Below, piece by piece: positions 11,901-24,100 of a DNA stretch of 64,000 nucleotides; the stretch's first letter is position 1, and each line of letters begins with the position of its first letter. Source of the stretch: Colocasia esculenta (Eukaryota; Streptophyta; Magnoliopsida; Alismatales; Araceae); NCBI GenBank assembly GCA_014218235.1, contig CM024764.1, positions 66,501,184 to 66,565,183 on the forward strand, given 5' to 3'. The translations under genes were made by a program, and so were the position numbers. The notes beneath the pieces are model-generated. The model was not told the origin of the DNA. It did no database searches and saw nothing but the letters and a program-made list of their open reading frames with translations.

Positions 11901-12944
11901 ACAGTGCCCAGAATGCCTTATTGACATACAACCAGATTAGCAAGAGATCAACAAGTTGGTTTGACTCCTATACTCAAAGAATAACCATCCTCTTGATCTA
12001 GATTGAGCATCTCGCACCCACCTGTAAGCTCACTAGGAAGGACATCGACCAGACTTCATAGAAGTAACCAACACCATGGAGTCCGAGGTTTATCATAGAA
12101 AGACGAAGACCAAAGAGATCCGCCAGCCTAAGACCATCACACAACGCCCTTGCTTCAACCATCATGCTGCTGCCATAACCATAGTAAATGAGCAAAAGCT
12201 ATGACTACAGAACCATGTTTGTCCCTTATGCATCCACCACCACCACTATCCCCGGGGTTGCCCTTACACTGCCATCCACATTAAGGGAGAAATCAATGAT
12301 AGGGGGGATCAACGGATGAATTTGCCACTGCTTCAGCCGGCATTGAGGTAAAGAAACCCTGTGCATGAATCCTAATCTCTTGGAAGAACATCCACCAGAA
12401 ATTGAGTTAGTTTTAGATAGGAGTGAACTATGCTGGCTTTGATGTTGTGAATGTGCATGTAGAAACCTATGACTTATACGTGTATGTTATAAGTAGTGTT
12501 ACTTGCTGAGTCTTTAAGACTCACTCTTGCTTCGGCGTACAGGTATAGACGGTGACGAGACTCTCGTGGAGGAGACGGTAGAGACGGACTCCGAGCGCGC
12601 GGAGTTTAGATTGTGGAGCAGTGTAACCCTTTTGTGCTTTCATAGTATGTAAAAGTGACATGTATAGAAAACCATGAGAAAATTGTATAAGTGTAGACAT
12701 TGTGTACTTAATTTTCAGCAATTTAATTATGTGAACTTAAGTTCTTTAATGTTATTGCAATTTCATGTATGTTAAATGTGGATGATGAATGAATGAAGAC
12801 AGTAGGTTTTTACTTCCGCTACTCTGTTCATATTCGCGTGGTATCTCAGCTGTTTGTATCGTTTGGGTAAATGTCCCACTGTGATGACTCTTGCTATACC
12901 GATGTGGGTTGGTATAACCGTACGGTATAATGAGGGCCGTCACA
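8926..12944 (+). repeat. G2 5' LTR (interrupted by a LINE)
   Basis: It is colinear with 17841-21105 except for the LINE insertion at 11693-12444. It is rich in TGTGTAAATGTG-like strings. TATATAAG at 10553-10560 is a candidate TATA box, conserved in the 3' copy near 19459. A GAGTCTT-T-AAGACTC inverted repeat lies at 12508-12522. No gene lies in the LTR; reading frames here are short and not conserved. Confidence 0.92.
11693..12444 (-). mobile_element. 5'-truncated plant LINE, 3' end with RNase H remnant
   Basis: A 14-T run (11693-11706) is the poly(A) tail of a minus-strand insertion. The flanks TTGTGAATTGCATG (11679-11692) and TTGTGAATGTGCATG (12445-12459) are an imperfect 14-15 bp target duplication. 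The same locus in the 3' LTR (around 20600) is empty. Read on the minus strand, the insert has an NVDGS motif, a short frameshift and then VEARALCDGLRLADLFG. These match the Asp and Glu catalytic motifs of the RNase H domain (RVT_3 type) that ends many plant L1-type LINEs. Only this domain and the 3' UTR remain, as expected from abortive target-primed reverse transcription. Confidence 0.85.
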
Positions 12945-12949
12945 GAGAT

Positions 12950-12961
12950 TGGTATCAGAGC
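12950..12961 (+). other. G2 primer-binding site
   Basis: TGGTATCAGAGC (initiator tRNA-Met type) lies 5 nt after the 5' LTR end. The same arrangement is seen in G3. Confidence 0.85.
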
Positions 12962-13337
12962 AACCGATTGAGATTGCACATGAATATATCTAGTCATCAT
13001 CCACATTGCATGCTATGAATGTCCACATGTGTAGAAAACACTAATAAGAAGTGAAAAATAGATAAGAAAATGGTTAGAAAACTTAGTAACCTAGCTCTAA
13101 TGGTGGCTGAAATTTTTTTTACAGCCATGGCTTCGAGAGGTAGGCGCGTGGTGGAGCGTCGGCCCGTGAGGACGAGCCGCAACGTGACGAGCGGGCGGAG
13201 CAGTAGGCCCAGCACCACCAGGTCCTGTACTTCCCCACCGCCGCCTGTGGATTACAGAGTATTCATGCAAGGTCTGGTGCAAGCCATGCAGACGCAGGCT
13301 CATACCCAGGCAGCACTCACGCACAGTTGGGGCCGAG

Positions 13338-13417
13338 GTAGAATAATGAAACAACTAGTAGTTGCTATTTAAATTGCATGATATTGTGTATTATGTATTG
13401 CCTATTGTTTAATGTAG
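13338..13417 (+). other. Putative intron 1 in G2 gag
   Basis: An 80-bp AT-rich interval starts GTAGAATAATG and ends TTTAATGTAG. It interrupts the gag reading with in-frame stops. The equivalent in G3 is 60937-61020, with the same donor (AG/GTAGAAT) and acceptor (TTGTTTAATGTAG). The phase appears to be 0. Confidence 0.5.
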
Positions 13418-13610
13418 CAGGCTCAGGCACCAGCTCAGGACCATGGTGGACCTCCCATCATGGAGCGATTCAAGAGGATGACCCCACCTCTTTTAAGGGG
13501 GAGAGTGATCCATTAATGGCAGAAAGTTGGTTAGGGAGACAGAGAAAATCTTCCGAGCCATCAGGTGCCCTGATGAGGATAAGGTGACATTAGCCACCTA
13601 CATGCTACAG

Positions 13611-13685
13611 GTAGACTTTTAATTTGTATGTTTGTATGTTCTCTTAATTTAGAATTGTTAGTTGGTGCTTATGAAGGTGTATGAG
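13611..13685 (+). other. Putative intron 2 in G2 gag
   Basis: A 75-bp T-rich interval follows CATGCTACAG and starts GTAGACTTTT. Removing it joins the LATYMLQ and ERADVWW parts of the conserved gag motif. The G3 equivalent (61212-61287) has cleaner signals, CTACAG/GTATGC and CATTGCAG/GAGAGAGC. Confidence 0.55.
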
Positions 13686-14460
13686 GAGAGAGAGCGGATG
13701 TATGGTGGTCCTCCCTACTACGTACACGCTTGAGGACGGAGCAGCAGACGTGGCGTGGGACGCGTTCGTGGAGGCTCTTTTGAGCCAAGTTTCCCAGAGC
13801 ATATCCAGGACAAAATGGAGCAGGAATTTCTTCCCTGACGCAAGGCTCCATGACTGTGCTGGAATACGAGGCAAGGTTTTCTGAACTTTCTAAGTATGCA
13901 CCGCATATCGTAGAGGATGAGCGCAGGAAGACGAAGAAATTCGTGATGGGACTCAAGCCATCACTGCGGACGAGACTCATGGCGTTTGACCACCACACGT
14001 TGGACGAGGCCCTCAGTGCTGCCTGCAGGCAGGAGGGAGAAATGGAGCAATATCTGGAGGAAAAGAAGGCTTCGCAGAAGAGGTCGGCAGCGGCATTCCA
14101 GCGGCAGGATAAGAAGAAAATGGTGTACCAGACACCGCAGTGATCCGTGACAGTCAGCAACTCTCAGGTACCTTCTGTACGTTCCCCTGGTGTGAAGAAA
14201 GAGTGTCCCCATTGCGGGAAGACACTGGTGGTTCCAGTGTTGGTTGGTAGCGGGTAGATGCTTGAAGTGCGGGAGCAGCGACCACAAGATCAAGGATTGC
14301 CCAAGACTTCAACAAGGAGCTCAGCGTGGAGCGCCAGCCCCAGCAGTAGCGGCAGCCGCGCCAGCTACAGGAAGACCAGGAAGGCCTCGAGCCCCAGCTC
14401 GAGTGTTTGCTTTAGCTCGCGAGGACGCCGAGCAGGCGGAGCATGTCACGAAGGTACGGT

Positions 14461-17400
14461 TTTGCTTTTAGGTGTGCACGCTCGGGTTTTGTTTGATACG
14501 GGTGCTACCACTCGTTCATTTCCGAGCGGTTCGCTAGGCAGTTAGCCCTAGAGTCAGGCATAGTCTGAGGATTTAGAGGTCCCTTTGTCTGTGCACACCC
14601 CTGCGGGTACGGTATCGACTAGGAAGTGCATTCCGTCGTTACCTGTGTGCATTGAGGATAGAATCCTAGATGGGTGTTTCTTCTTGCTAAAGATGAAGGA
14701 CTATGATGCTATTCTTGGTCTGGATTGGCTAGAGGAGCACTATGCGTTAGTGGATTGTCGTCGGAAGAGGATTGTTTTCGCATTCCTGGTGAGGACGAGT
14801 TCTCTCATCCCTTGCCAAGGAACTGGGCGGGAAAGATGATCATCTCTGCCATGAAGGCGATGCGCATGGTAAACAAGGGTTGTGACGCTTTTCTTGCCAG
14901 CGTGGTGTTAGTGCCAGAGGCTGATGAGTCACTTACTCTTGCGAGAGATTGAGGTAGTGCAGGATTTTCAGATGTCTTTCCTGATGACTTGTCTGGATTG
15001 CCACCGGATAGAGAGATAGAGTTTACCATAGAGTTGCTTCAGGCACCTCTCCTATCTCGAAGGCTCCATATCGGATGGCACCTAGGAGTTAGCCGAGTTG
15101 AGGAGGCAGTTGCAAGAGTTGCTTGATAAGGGATTATTCGCCCTAGTGTTTCCCCTGGGGCGCACCTGTATATTCGTCAAGAAGAAAGACGGGTCACTTA
15201 GGTTGTGCATTGACTATAGGAAGTTGAACCAAGTGACTGTGAAGAACAGGTATCCCTTACCTCGTATTGATGACTGTTTGACCAGTTGCGAGATGCATCA
15301 GTCTTTTCTAAGATTGACTTGCGATCTGGTTATCATCAGTTGAGGATTCGGAGTGAGGATGTGTCCAAGACGGCATTTAGAACCCGTTATGGACATTATG
15401 AGTTCTTGGTCCTTCCTTTCGGATTGACCAACGCCCCTGCAGCGTTCATGGATCTCATGAACGGGTGTTTAGGTTATTAGATAGTTTTGTGTAGTGTTTA
15501 TTGACGATGGTTGGTCTATTCTCCGGATGAGGCCACCCACCGTCAGCATCTGAGGTTAGTGTTAGAGGTTCTTCGTGAGCACAAGCTGTATGCTAAATTC
15601 AGCAAGTGCGATTTTTGGTTGCGCGAGGTTCATTTCCTCGGGCATGTTATCTCCGGCGCTGGTGTTGCAGTTGATCCAGCGAAGGTCCAGGCAGTTATGG
15701 ATTGGGAGGTTTCCAAGACCCTTCGGAGATTCGTAGTTTTATGGGTTAGCTGGTTACTATCGGCGATTCATTGAGGGTTTCTCATCCATCGCCGCCCCTT
15801 GACAAAGCTAACCAGGAAGGGTGAGAAGTTTGTATGGTCTGAGGCATGTGAGCGTAGCTTTCAGCTATTGAAGGCTAAGCTTACTTCTGCTCCGGTATTG
15901 GTATTGCCTAGTGGTCTAGAGGGCTTTGCCATTTATACGGATGCGTCTCAGATTGGTTTAGGCTGTGTGCTCATGCAGCAAGAAAGGGTAGGGCTTATGC
16001 TTCTCGTCAGTTAAAGGAGCATGAGAAGAACTATCCGACTCATGACTTGGAGCTCGCAGCAGTGGTTCATGCACTAAAGATCTGGAGGCACTATCTTTAT
16101 GGTGTCAGATTTGAGGTGTTTACCGACCACAAGAGCTTAAAGTATCTTTTCTCCAAAAGGAATTAAACCTGAGGCAGAGAAGATGGATTGAGTTCTTGAA
16201 GGACTATGACTTCGACCTTCAGTATCACCCTGGAAAGGCGAATGTCGTAGCGGATGCTCTTAGTAGAAAGAGGTCTTCGCTCCAGCAGGATTGGAAGATG
16301 TTGGAGGATGCGGCGTACTCTATGACCGAGTTAGAGCCATCGCTGTGTCAGGCTTTTGTAGCTCAGCTATCCTTAGATCCTCTATTTGGATGAGGTGATC
16401 GAGCAACAGGAAGCCGACCCTAGATTGTTAGAATTAGTGGGTAAGGCGGGCATTGCTCGTGATGAGGACGGTGTGATTAGATTTCAGCACCGTGTCTGTG
16501 TCCCTGATTTAGTAGATGTCCGTGAGCATGTGTTAGCAGAGGCTCATAGATCGCGATTCTCTATTCATCCGGGTAACACTAAGATGTATCAAGACCTGAA
16601 GAGATCATTTTGGTGGTCCGGCATGAAGAAAGATGTTGCGGATTATGTGTCTAGATGTCTAGTATGTCAGCAAGTGAAGGCCGAGCGACAGCGACCATCC
16701 GGCCTTATGCAGAGGATGGATATCCCAGTATGGAAGTGGGAAGCTGTCACTATGGACTTCGTTTCGGGTTTGCCTCGATCTAGAAGGGGCAATGACTCGA
16801 TTTGGGTAGTTGTAGATAGATTCTCGAAGACTGCTCATTTCTTGCCTATGAAGAAGAAGCAGTCAGTAGTAGAGAGTTTAGCTAGATTGTATGTAGTGGT
16901 ATCATTAGATTGCATGGCGTACGAAGTCGATTATTTCGGATCGAGATCCGAGATTCACTTCGAGGCTGTGGAAGGGTCTTCAGGATGCGTTAGGTTCGGA
17001 GCTGAAGCTCAGTTCGGCGTTTCATCCCCAGACCGATGGACAGTCCGAGAGAGACTATCCAGACGCTCGAGGATATGTTGAGAGCGTGTGTTCTGGATTG
17101 GAAGGATGATTGGGAGCGTCATTTACCTCTTGTGGAGTTCGCATACAACAACAGCTTTCATGCTAGTATTGGTATGGCTCCATTCGAGGCGTTGTATGGT
17201 AGGCCCTGCAGATCTTCGTTATGTTGGGAGGAGACTGGTGATAGGCAGTTGATCGGACCGGAGTTAGTTCAGGAAACTTCGGATAAGATCAGCTTATCAG
17301 GAAGAGGCTTGTTGCGGCACAGGATAGGCAGAAGAGTTATGCCGACAAACAGGAGAAAGGATTTGGAGTTCGAGGTTGGCGATCATGTCTTCTTGAAGAT

Positions 17401-17794
17401 ATCGCCTACTCGTGGTGTCGTCAGATTTGGCAGGCATAGCAAGCTAAGCCCTAGATTCATTGGCCCATATGAGATTCTCAGACGTTTGGGCAGCGTGGCG
17501 TATGAGCTAGCATTACCCCCAGCTTTGGCTAGCGTTCACCCTGTATTCCACATATCTATGCTCAGGAAGTCTGTCCGAGATTCGTCTCATGTGATTAGTC
17601 ATGAGCCAGTGGAGATCCAGCCAGATCTTTCGTATGTCGAGCAGCCAGTAGCTATTCTTGACCGGAAGGTTCAGCATCTCCGGAACAAGAGTATTGCGTC
17701 GGTGAAAGTTCTATGGCGGAACTTCTCACGAGAGGAGGCTACTTGGGAGCTTGAGGATGCGATGAAGAAGAAGTATCCCCTTTTGTTTGAGTAG
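14461..17794 (+). pseudogene. pol: G2 pol: protease, RT, RNase H, integrase, chromodomain
   Basis: The protease DTGA motif is at 14495-14506. RT (about 15095-15640) carries IFVKKKDGSLRLCIDYRKLN, KIDLRSGYHQLRI and LPFGLTNAPAAF. The catalytic F-I-D-D is still legible at 15497-15508, although a stop lies just before it. RNase H has YTDASQIGLGCVLMQ (about 15930) and TDHKSLKYLF (about 16120). Integrase (from about 16550) has a His/Cys zinc region with CLVCQQVKAERQRPSG and the first catalytic Asp in MDFVSGLP. The second Asp region near 16930 is scrambled. The C-terminus (about 17590-17791) ends in VKVLWRNFSREEATWE, a Tekay-type chromodomain thought to target integration to heterochromatin. Several frameshifts and stops are present. 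Confidence 0.88.
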
Positions 17795-17826
17795 TGTCGT
17801 TCTAACTTCGAGGACGAAGTTTCTTT

Positions 17827-17840
17827 AAGGGGGAGAGGGG
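17827..17840 (+). other. G2 polypurine tract
   Basis: AAGGGGGAGAGGGG lies immediately before the 3' LTR and is the expected plus-strand primer. Confidence 0.85.
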
Positions 17841-20800
17841 TGTAAGGCCCTCGAATTTCCGTCGCATTTTGTATTGTGTGTGTATATTTGTGCTTGTGTA
17901 TGTATATACATATTTACGTATATTATTAGTACAATTACGTGTGCATGTGTTTATACTAGATGTAAATAATGCATGTATGAATGGTGATAGTATGGATACA
18001 CTACCATATACATATTGCATGTATATATGCATGGCATGCATAGTTTTCTGCATGTTTTTTAGAGTTCTGGCCGAAGGCCAGATTGGCGTCAACCCCTAGC
18101 CGTTGAGGTGGTGTCAGCGTCCACCCATGGACGCCAACACTAATCCTGGCGTCTAACGATGTGGACGCCTATTTCTCTGACCTGCATGCGTTGCAGAGCC
18201 AGAAATTCTGGAAACAAGGAAGCTCACCCATTGGGGAGCTGTCCCCAACGGCTCTGAGAGCCATCATCACCCTGTGAGTGGGAGAGAAGTCTCTCCCATA
18301 TATCCAACCCGAATCTGCTCCCAAACCCTCTCTTCACCCTTTTGCAAGAGAGAACCAGAGAGAGAAAAAACCCTATTTGGACTGTGAGAAAACCCCATCT
18401 TTGCAGCCAAAATCGAGCTTCTGAAGCTTGTCCGGCGTTCTACTGCAACTGGAGCTAGAGGGATCATCGAGGAAGGCCTCCCCGACATTTCCTTGCTGTG
18501 GAGATCATCCAAGAGCCCGGAGGAAGGAGATCTTGGAGGACATTTCTGCACTTCTTGGGACTGCCCAAGGAGGGCTTCACCAGCACTTTTGATCCCTTAG
18601 GAGTGTTTCTAAAAGGCAAGTGACCCTACCATAAGGTTCCCGTATGAGTCTAGGATGGTTTTTCAATTTTTATGAATTTCCCTTGTGTCCTAGACCCCCA
18701 TATTCACCCTATCTTGAGAGCTCGGGTCTGTGTTCTACACAGACCTGAATTAACGGCAAGGTCCCTGGATGCAGATCATGATTGGCGTCCATCGACTATG
18801 CCGCTGACATTGAATTAGCGGCCAGAGACCGCCGCCAAGTTCATCTGGACAGAACAGTAAACTGTTTGCCCTCCTATACGATTATTTTCGATGGGTTTTG
18901 TGATGAGGATATATGGTAACCCTATACACTATGTATACTGGTAAATGTGGTGTGTGATGAGTTATGATGTGGGTGGTGAATGTTAGAGATTATTATCCCA
19001 TGAAATTTCAAGCATGATTTGTTGGTGATCTTGCCAATCCATGTTTTATGATTAGGATTAGTCTGAGTGCCCTAAGTTTTGTCAGATCATGAAGTTAGTG
19101 GATTAGTATATGTGTACTCAATTTTGATAAATTGTCCATGCTTGCATAAATTGCTATTAATTTCGGTTCGGTAAATAAAAAGGCATGCAAGAAAGAATTG
19201 TTGTGATCGATTTATGGTTGTATGATTAGGGTAATTCTGTATTTTAGATCATGCAAATACAGTTAGTCTCTGTTCAAACAGTAAGTGGCAAAAATGTATG
19301 ATGGTGTTAAACCCATGAACTTAAATTATGAATGGCATGCTAAATAGGTATTTGATTTTCTGTAAATTCTATTTAGCTCAGAAAAATCTAAAAAAATTGA
19401 ATGTATGATCTTGAACCTGAAAATAGCATGTGGTTAAATTTCCAGGTCATTTGGACCAGTATATAAGGAGTTATGTACTTTTTCCATGTGAAATGTAAAA
19501 ATTTATGCATGTCATGTAAAGTGATTAGATATCGTTTAAACCCAACCTGATTGGTGAATTTACTGTGTGTTAAACTCCTGAAATCTGTAGTGTCATGTCA
19601 GGAAAACAGAGATATGCATGTGAGTGAGAAAGTGAATGGGATGAAAAGTGATATGTGTAAAACCATGTGTAAAATGGTAAAATGTGTAAATGTGTAACTG
19701 TGCCAATGTGACACTGCTTCCGTAGAGGGCAGTGGAACTGTATCAGGGAAAAGTCCCCTGAGAAAGTTCAATGTGTAAGTGACCCTAAGGGCATTAGGGG
19801 AAATCCTGGAGGTGGACAAGTACCACTGGTTAGGGTGGAGACTTGTTCTCCCGGTCTGCGCAGTCCAAGAGTCGCCATTTAATGCCTAGATGGCGTCTAT
19901 GTGTAATGTGATGTGTATATGTCCTTCTTTGGTAGTTTGGACTATGTGTCACGGCACCTAAAATGTGAATGTGTAATGTGTGATGTGTATGTGTTCATGT
20001 GTTAATGTGTAAGTGAACAATGTGAAATGTGTATGTGCAAAGTGCAACCATGTGAATTGGAAACTTGTGTAAAGAAAATGTGAAACTAAAAATGTGAGAA
20101 TATGACATTGGAATCCATGTGAGACAAATCTGAAACCATGTGAAATCAGCAATTTCATGTTGTTATCATCATGTTTATATGTGCGAAAATGTCTAGAATC
20201 CATGTTCGGGATAATTGATGAGCACGTGTACAAAATAGCATGATTGGTTGTTCACATGGTATGTTTTAAACAACATTGTAGCTCTCATGTGTAGGTTTAC
20301 AGCCATTAAACCATGTGAAACCAGCAACTTAAAGCATGTGAAAATGTCTATGTATGTGCTTAAGAACATGTAAAGTCCATGCTAGTTGTGTTCTCCCTTC
20401 GTATATGCACCGAGTTCATGTGGGTAGCTCTCATGTCTTGGTTCTTTAAAGGCAAAATTTCACGAGTAAATTGAATAGAGAGCATGTGATAGGTGAGTTA
20501 TATTCTTAGAAATCTGAAAGCATGATCCATGTATTAAATTGTAGAACTTTCATGATAGGTTGCAACTTTCAAATGACTAGCATGCCATATGTTGAAATTT
20601 GTGAATGTGCATGTAGAAACTGCTATGACTTATACGTGTATGTTATGAGTAGTGTTGCTTGCTGAGTCTTTAAGACTCACTCCTTGCTTCGGCGTACAGG
20701 TATAGACGGTGACGAGACTCTCATGGAGGAGATGGTAGAGACGGACTCCGAGCGCGGAGTTTAGATTGTTGGAGCAGTGTACCCCTTTTTTGCTTTCATA

Positions 20801-21105
20801 GTATGTAAAAGTGGCATTGTACTAGAAACCATGAGAAAATTGCATAAGTGTGGACATTGTGTACTTAATTTCAGCAATTTAATTATGTGAACTTTAAGTT
20901 CTTTAATGTTATTGCACTTTCATGTATGTTAAATGTGGATGATGAATGAATGAAGACAGTAGTTCTTTTTACTTCCGCTACTTTGTTCGTATATTCGCGT
21001 GTATCTCAGCTGTTTATATCGTTTGGGTAAATGTCCCACTATGATGACTCTTGCTATACCGACGTGGGTTGGTATAACCGTACCGGTATAATGAGGGCCG
21101 TCATA
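17841..21105 (+). repeat. G2 3' LTR (about 3.27 kb)
   Basis: It starts TGTAAGGCCCTCG and ends GGCCGTCATA, followed by the target duplication GAGGC. It lacks the LINE present in the 5' copy. The hairpin GAGTCTTTAAGACTC is at 20664-20678. No gene lies within. Confidence 0.92.
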
Positions 21106-24100
21106 GAGGCAGATGGGACCTTGACTTCCATGGTCAAGGGAACCCAGATTAGGGTCACACAAGACTTATTAGCATCTCTCGTTGGTGTGACTACCTCCGG
21201 ACACAGTGGAGTTCACATTGTGAACATCCAAGAGAAGGGTTTAGGGATAGTTGGTCACGAGTTCAGACTGAAAGATGACAAGATTGATGTAAACCAGTTG
21301 AATTTATTTAATCGCATATTGCACTTTGTAGTTTGTTAGATTGTGGTTCCCAGAAGTGCTACTTTTGCAACTTGCACTAGGGCTGATTCAGATTTGATGT
21401 TCTGGGCCATCAAGAACCAAGAAATCAGCACAACAGAGCTCATGATTGAAAGGATGAAGTTTGCAAGCGCACAGGTATGGGACACAAAGAGCAAGCTGAA
21501 TGTTTCTCTACCCTATGCCCATCTCCTGACGAAGATTTTTCAGCACTATGGCATATGTGTAGTAGGAGATGTGTCTGAGAAGATGGGCCAAGCTATCCGG
21601 TCTAGAAATTTAAGGAAAAGCGGTTTATCAGTTGTCAATGGGGTTTGGACGAAGACTTCTGTAACTGAGGGTGAAGCCAACATTGGCGAAGCCCAAGAGG
21701 TCCAAGAAGCAGAACCAGCAGCAGCAGCAGAACCAGTAGCAGCAGCAGAACCAGTAGTAGCATCAGTCGTAGTTCAAGAGGAGCCAGCAGTAGCACCATC
21801 AGCAGCAGTAGTTGTATCAAGCAGCAGGATTGAGGATATCCCTCTTGAGGACATTGAGCCTATTGGGCATAGTTCAGAGGATCCTCTTCCCTCTTCTCGA
21901 GTAGGCTCAGTACTCAGAGAAGTACTGGAATCCATCCATAGCTCCTTGAGGGATCCAGTAGCTAGTGAACTTCTCTTTACAGAAGCTGTGGCATCAGGCC
22001 ACACTGAAGATGTTGTTTTGGATGAAGCTCCCATTCAGGGGGAGCAATCAATTGAAAAAGAAGCGACAACAAGTCAGGGGGAGCAAGCAGTCGCTCAAGA
22101 AGACGTCATTATGGAAGATGCTCCTATTCAGGGGGAGCAATCTGTTGACGAGCATATTCAGGAAGAAGTAGCTGTGGCATCAGGCCACACTGATGTTCAT
22201 TTGAAAGAAGCCTCTGTCCAAGAGACAGAGCAAGCAGCAGTAGACCATGTAGATGTACCTATGAAGGATACCCCTGCTGAAAGGGAAGTATTGGGAGAAA
22301 AAGAAGGTCTGACTCAGGGGGAGCAAAATGAAAATCCTCCAATAAATGACTTTTAAGAAGGAGTAACCGCCAGTTCTTCTGATTTGGATGATCAGGAGAC
22401 TCATGCTGATCTTGAGGAGCCCGTTGCTAAGGGCAGTAAGAAGGGAAAGGAAGTTGCCTCTGAGGTTCCTCTTCTTGCAGACACTCCATTTCAGAGGCAG
22501 GCGAGGCAGAGGTTTATCATCAACCTAAAGCCTATGATAGAAAGATTAGATGCTCAAGGTGAGATACTGTGCTCAGGGCAATCAGATGTCAACTCTATTT
22601 TATGAGCTAGGCTTCTGCAACAAAAGAGATGTCACAGGTCAAGAATGCAATCAGATGGTTAAATAAAGAAATGGGCAGTATGAAGACTTTGTTATCAGAT
22701 GTTCTGAAGGAAATAAGGTCTCAAGTACCTCCTGCTCCTACACCTTCTGTGCTTCAACCATCTGGAGCACCACAAGAAGAAGGATTAGGGCCATCAGGGC
22801 CACAAGAAGAAGGATCAGGGCCATCATGGCCACCAGAAGAAGGATCAGGGCCATCAGGGCCACCAGAAGAAGGGTCAGGGCCATCAGGGCCACAAGAAGA
22901 AGGGTCAGGGCCATCAAGGCCAGTAGGGTCTGCGCAGATTCCAGAAGAGGAAGCAGCTTCAGTTCCAGAGCCCCCAGCTCCATCACCTATTCAGACACTA
23001 GCCCCTCCTTCTCCACATTCATCCTCAACAGCACCCCCAGCTCCTCAACCATTTAAACAACCACTACCCAGAGTCATCTCTTCTTCGACTCCATTCTCTT
23101 CACCATCCACTGCATCTCCTGTTTCTTCCACTCACATTCCTCCAGCCTCCTCATCAGCTGAAGCCTCCTCATCTTCTGGTCCCTCTTCCGTTGAACCAGC
23201 AGATGTCCCTCACTCCACCTCACATTCCTTTCTTCATCCCTCTGCTCCTCTCTCCTTCATTACAATCATTCTGGAGAGCGCTCAGATGGATGCCACGTTT
23301 CTTAGGCACATCAAAGATGATTTTGAAGAAGCTATTCTCCATTCTGTCTTGAAAGTTTCTTCTCACATTCACAGGACAGGCTCTTCTAGTCCTACTCCTA
23401 AGAAAAGAAAAATATCCTCCTCCTCTTCAATTTCTTCTGAATCCCATTATCCACCTCTATGGTTTTCCCTCATAGTGGACAACAAAAATAAACCACTCTA
23501 TAGGGAATTCCTCTAGAAAGTCATTTTTGCCACCATTTTTAATCTTCCACACCTAAATCTCACTGATCATCTCAACACTATTCTGCCTTATACCTCTCTA
23601 TCAAAATCCGAAAAATCCAAAATTTTCTCCCTCGCTGAGTGTAAACTTGAAGAGCAGTGGGCTCGGAGTCACAAAGCTCTGTATAATAAGTTTCTTCTTG
23701 CCAGATTAGCCAGGTTCCCTCCCCGAGATCACTCCTTGTCTTTATCAGAGTGGTTCCAGATCCATCACAAGGACATCTGGGCTCCATTCATTCAGAAGGA
23801 AATCAAGATAATCAGATATTTTCAAATGTTCAATGACTATCGATATCTCCATCGTCTTCCTGAAATTCAGCTTGGCCAGTTTAAGCAAGCCATTGAGCTC
23901 TTGGATCTCATGATGCTCATTCTAAAGCAATTCAGGTTGATTTTGCTACCCTGGAGTTACCAGATGTGGTGTTCTTCCCCCTCTTCACTCTCTGATCATG
24001 GATTCCTCAGTTGGCTCAATTATTTTTGAGCATTTTGCCAGAGTTATGGGCAGAATTGAAGTGCAGAAGGGCTATCTGGTTGCTTTCCACAAATTTCTAT

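Larger units (their letters stand above)
13127..14460 (+). pseudogene. gag: G2 gag, apparently in three exons
   Basis: This is the Ty3/gypsy capsid and nucleocapsid gene. ATG 13127 follows TTTTTTTTACAG. Exon 1 (13127-13337) encodes a basic and proline-rich N-terminus ending in FMQGLVQAMQTQAHTQA. Exon 2 (13418-13610) has the typical PPIMERFKRM, FKGESDPLMAESW and LATYMLQ strings. Exon 3 from 13686 has the ERADVWW-equivalent, the EYEARFSELSKYAP motif, and a CCHC knuckle CLKCGSSDHKIKDC at 14259-14300. The retrotransposon-gag homology is continuous only if two AT-rich GT-AG intervals are removed. Several further 1-2 nt indels (for example near 13488, 13730 and 13840) make it non-functional. Confidence 0.8.
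8926..21105 (+). mobile_element. Tekay/Del-type Ty3/gypsy chromovirus G2, complete, nested in E1 ORF3
   Basis: The element is bounded by 5' LTR 8926-12944 and 3' LTR 17841-21105, with a perfect 5-bp target duplication GAGGC (8921-8925 and 21106-21110). Both LTRs start TGTAAGGCCCTC. The 5' copy ends GTCACA and the 3' copy GTCATA. The internal region has a primer site, gag with CCHC, protease, RT, RNase H, integrase and a C-terminal chromodomain, then a polypurine tract. RT before integrase is the gypsy order. Without the nested LINE the 5' LTR matches the 3' LTR in length (about 3.27 kb). The many indels between the LTRs suggest some age. Confidence 0.93.

Noticed and set aside
22826..23056. 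Alternative frames across the ORF3 minisatellite
   Set aside because: Products of the 30-bp repeat having no stops in several frames; the ORF3 frame is supported by homology to B.
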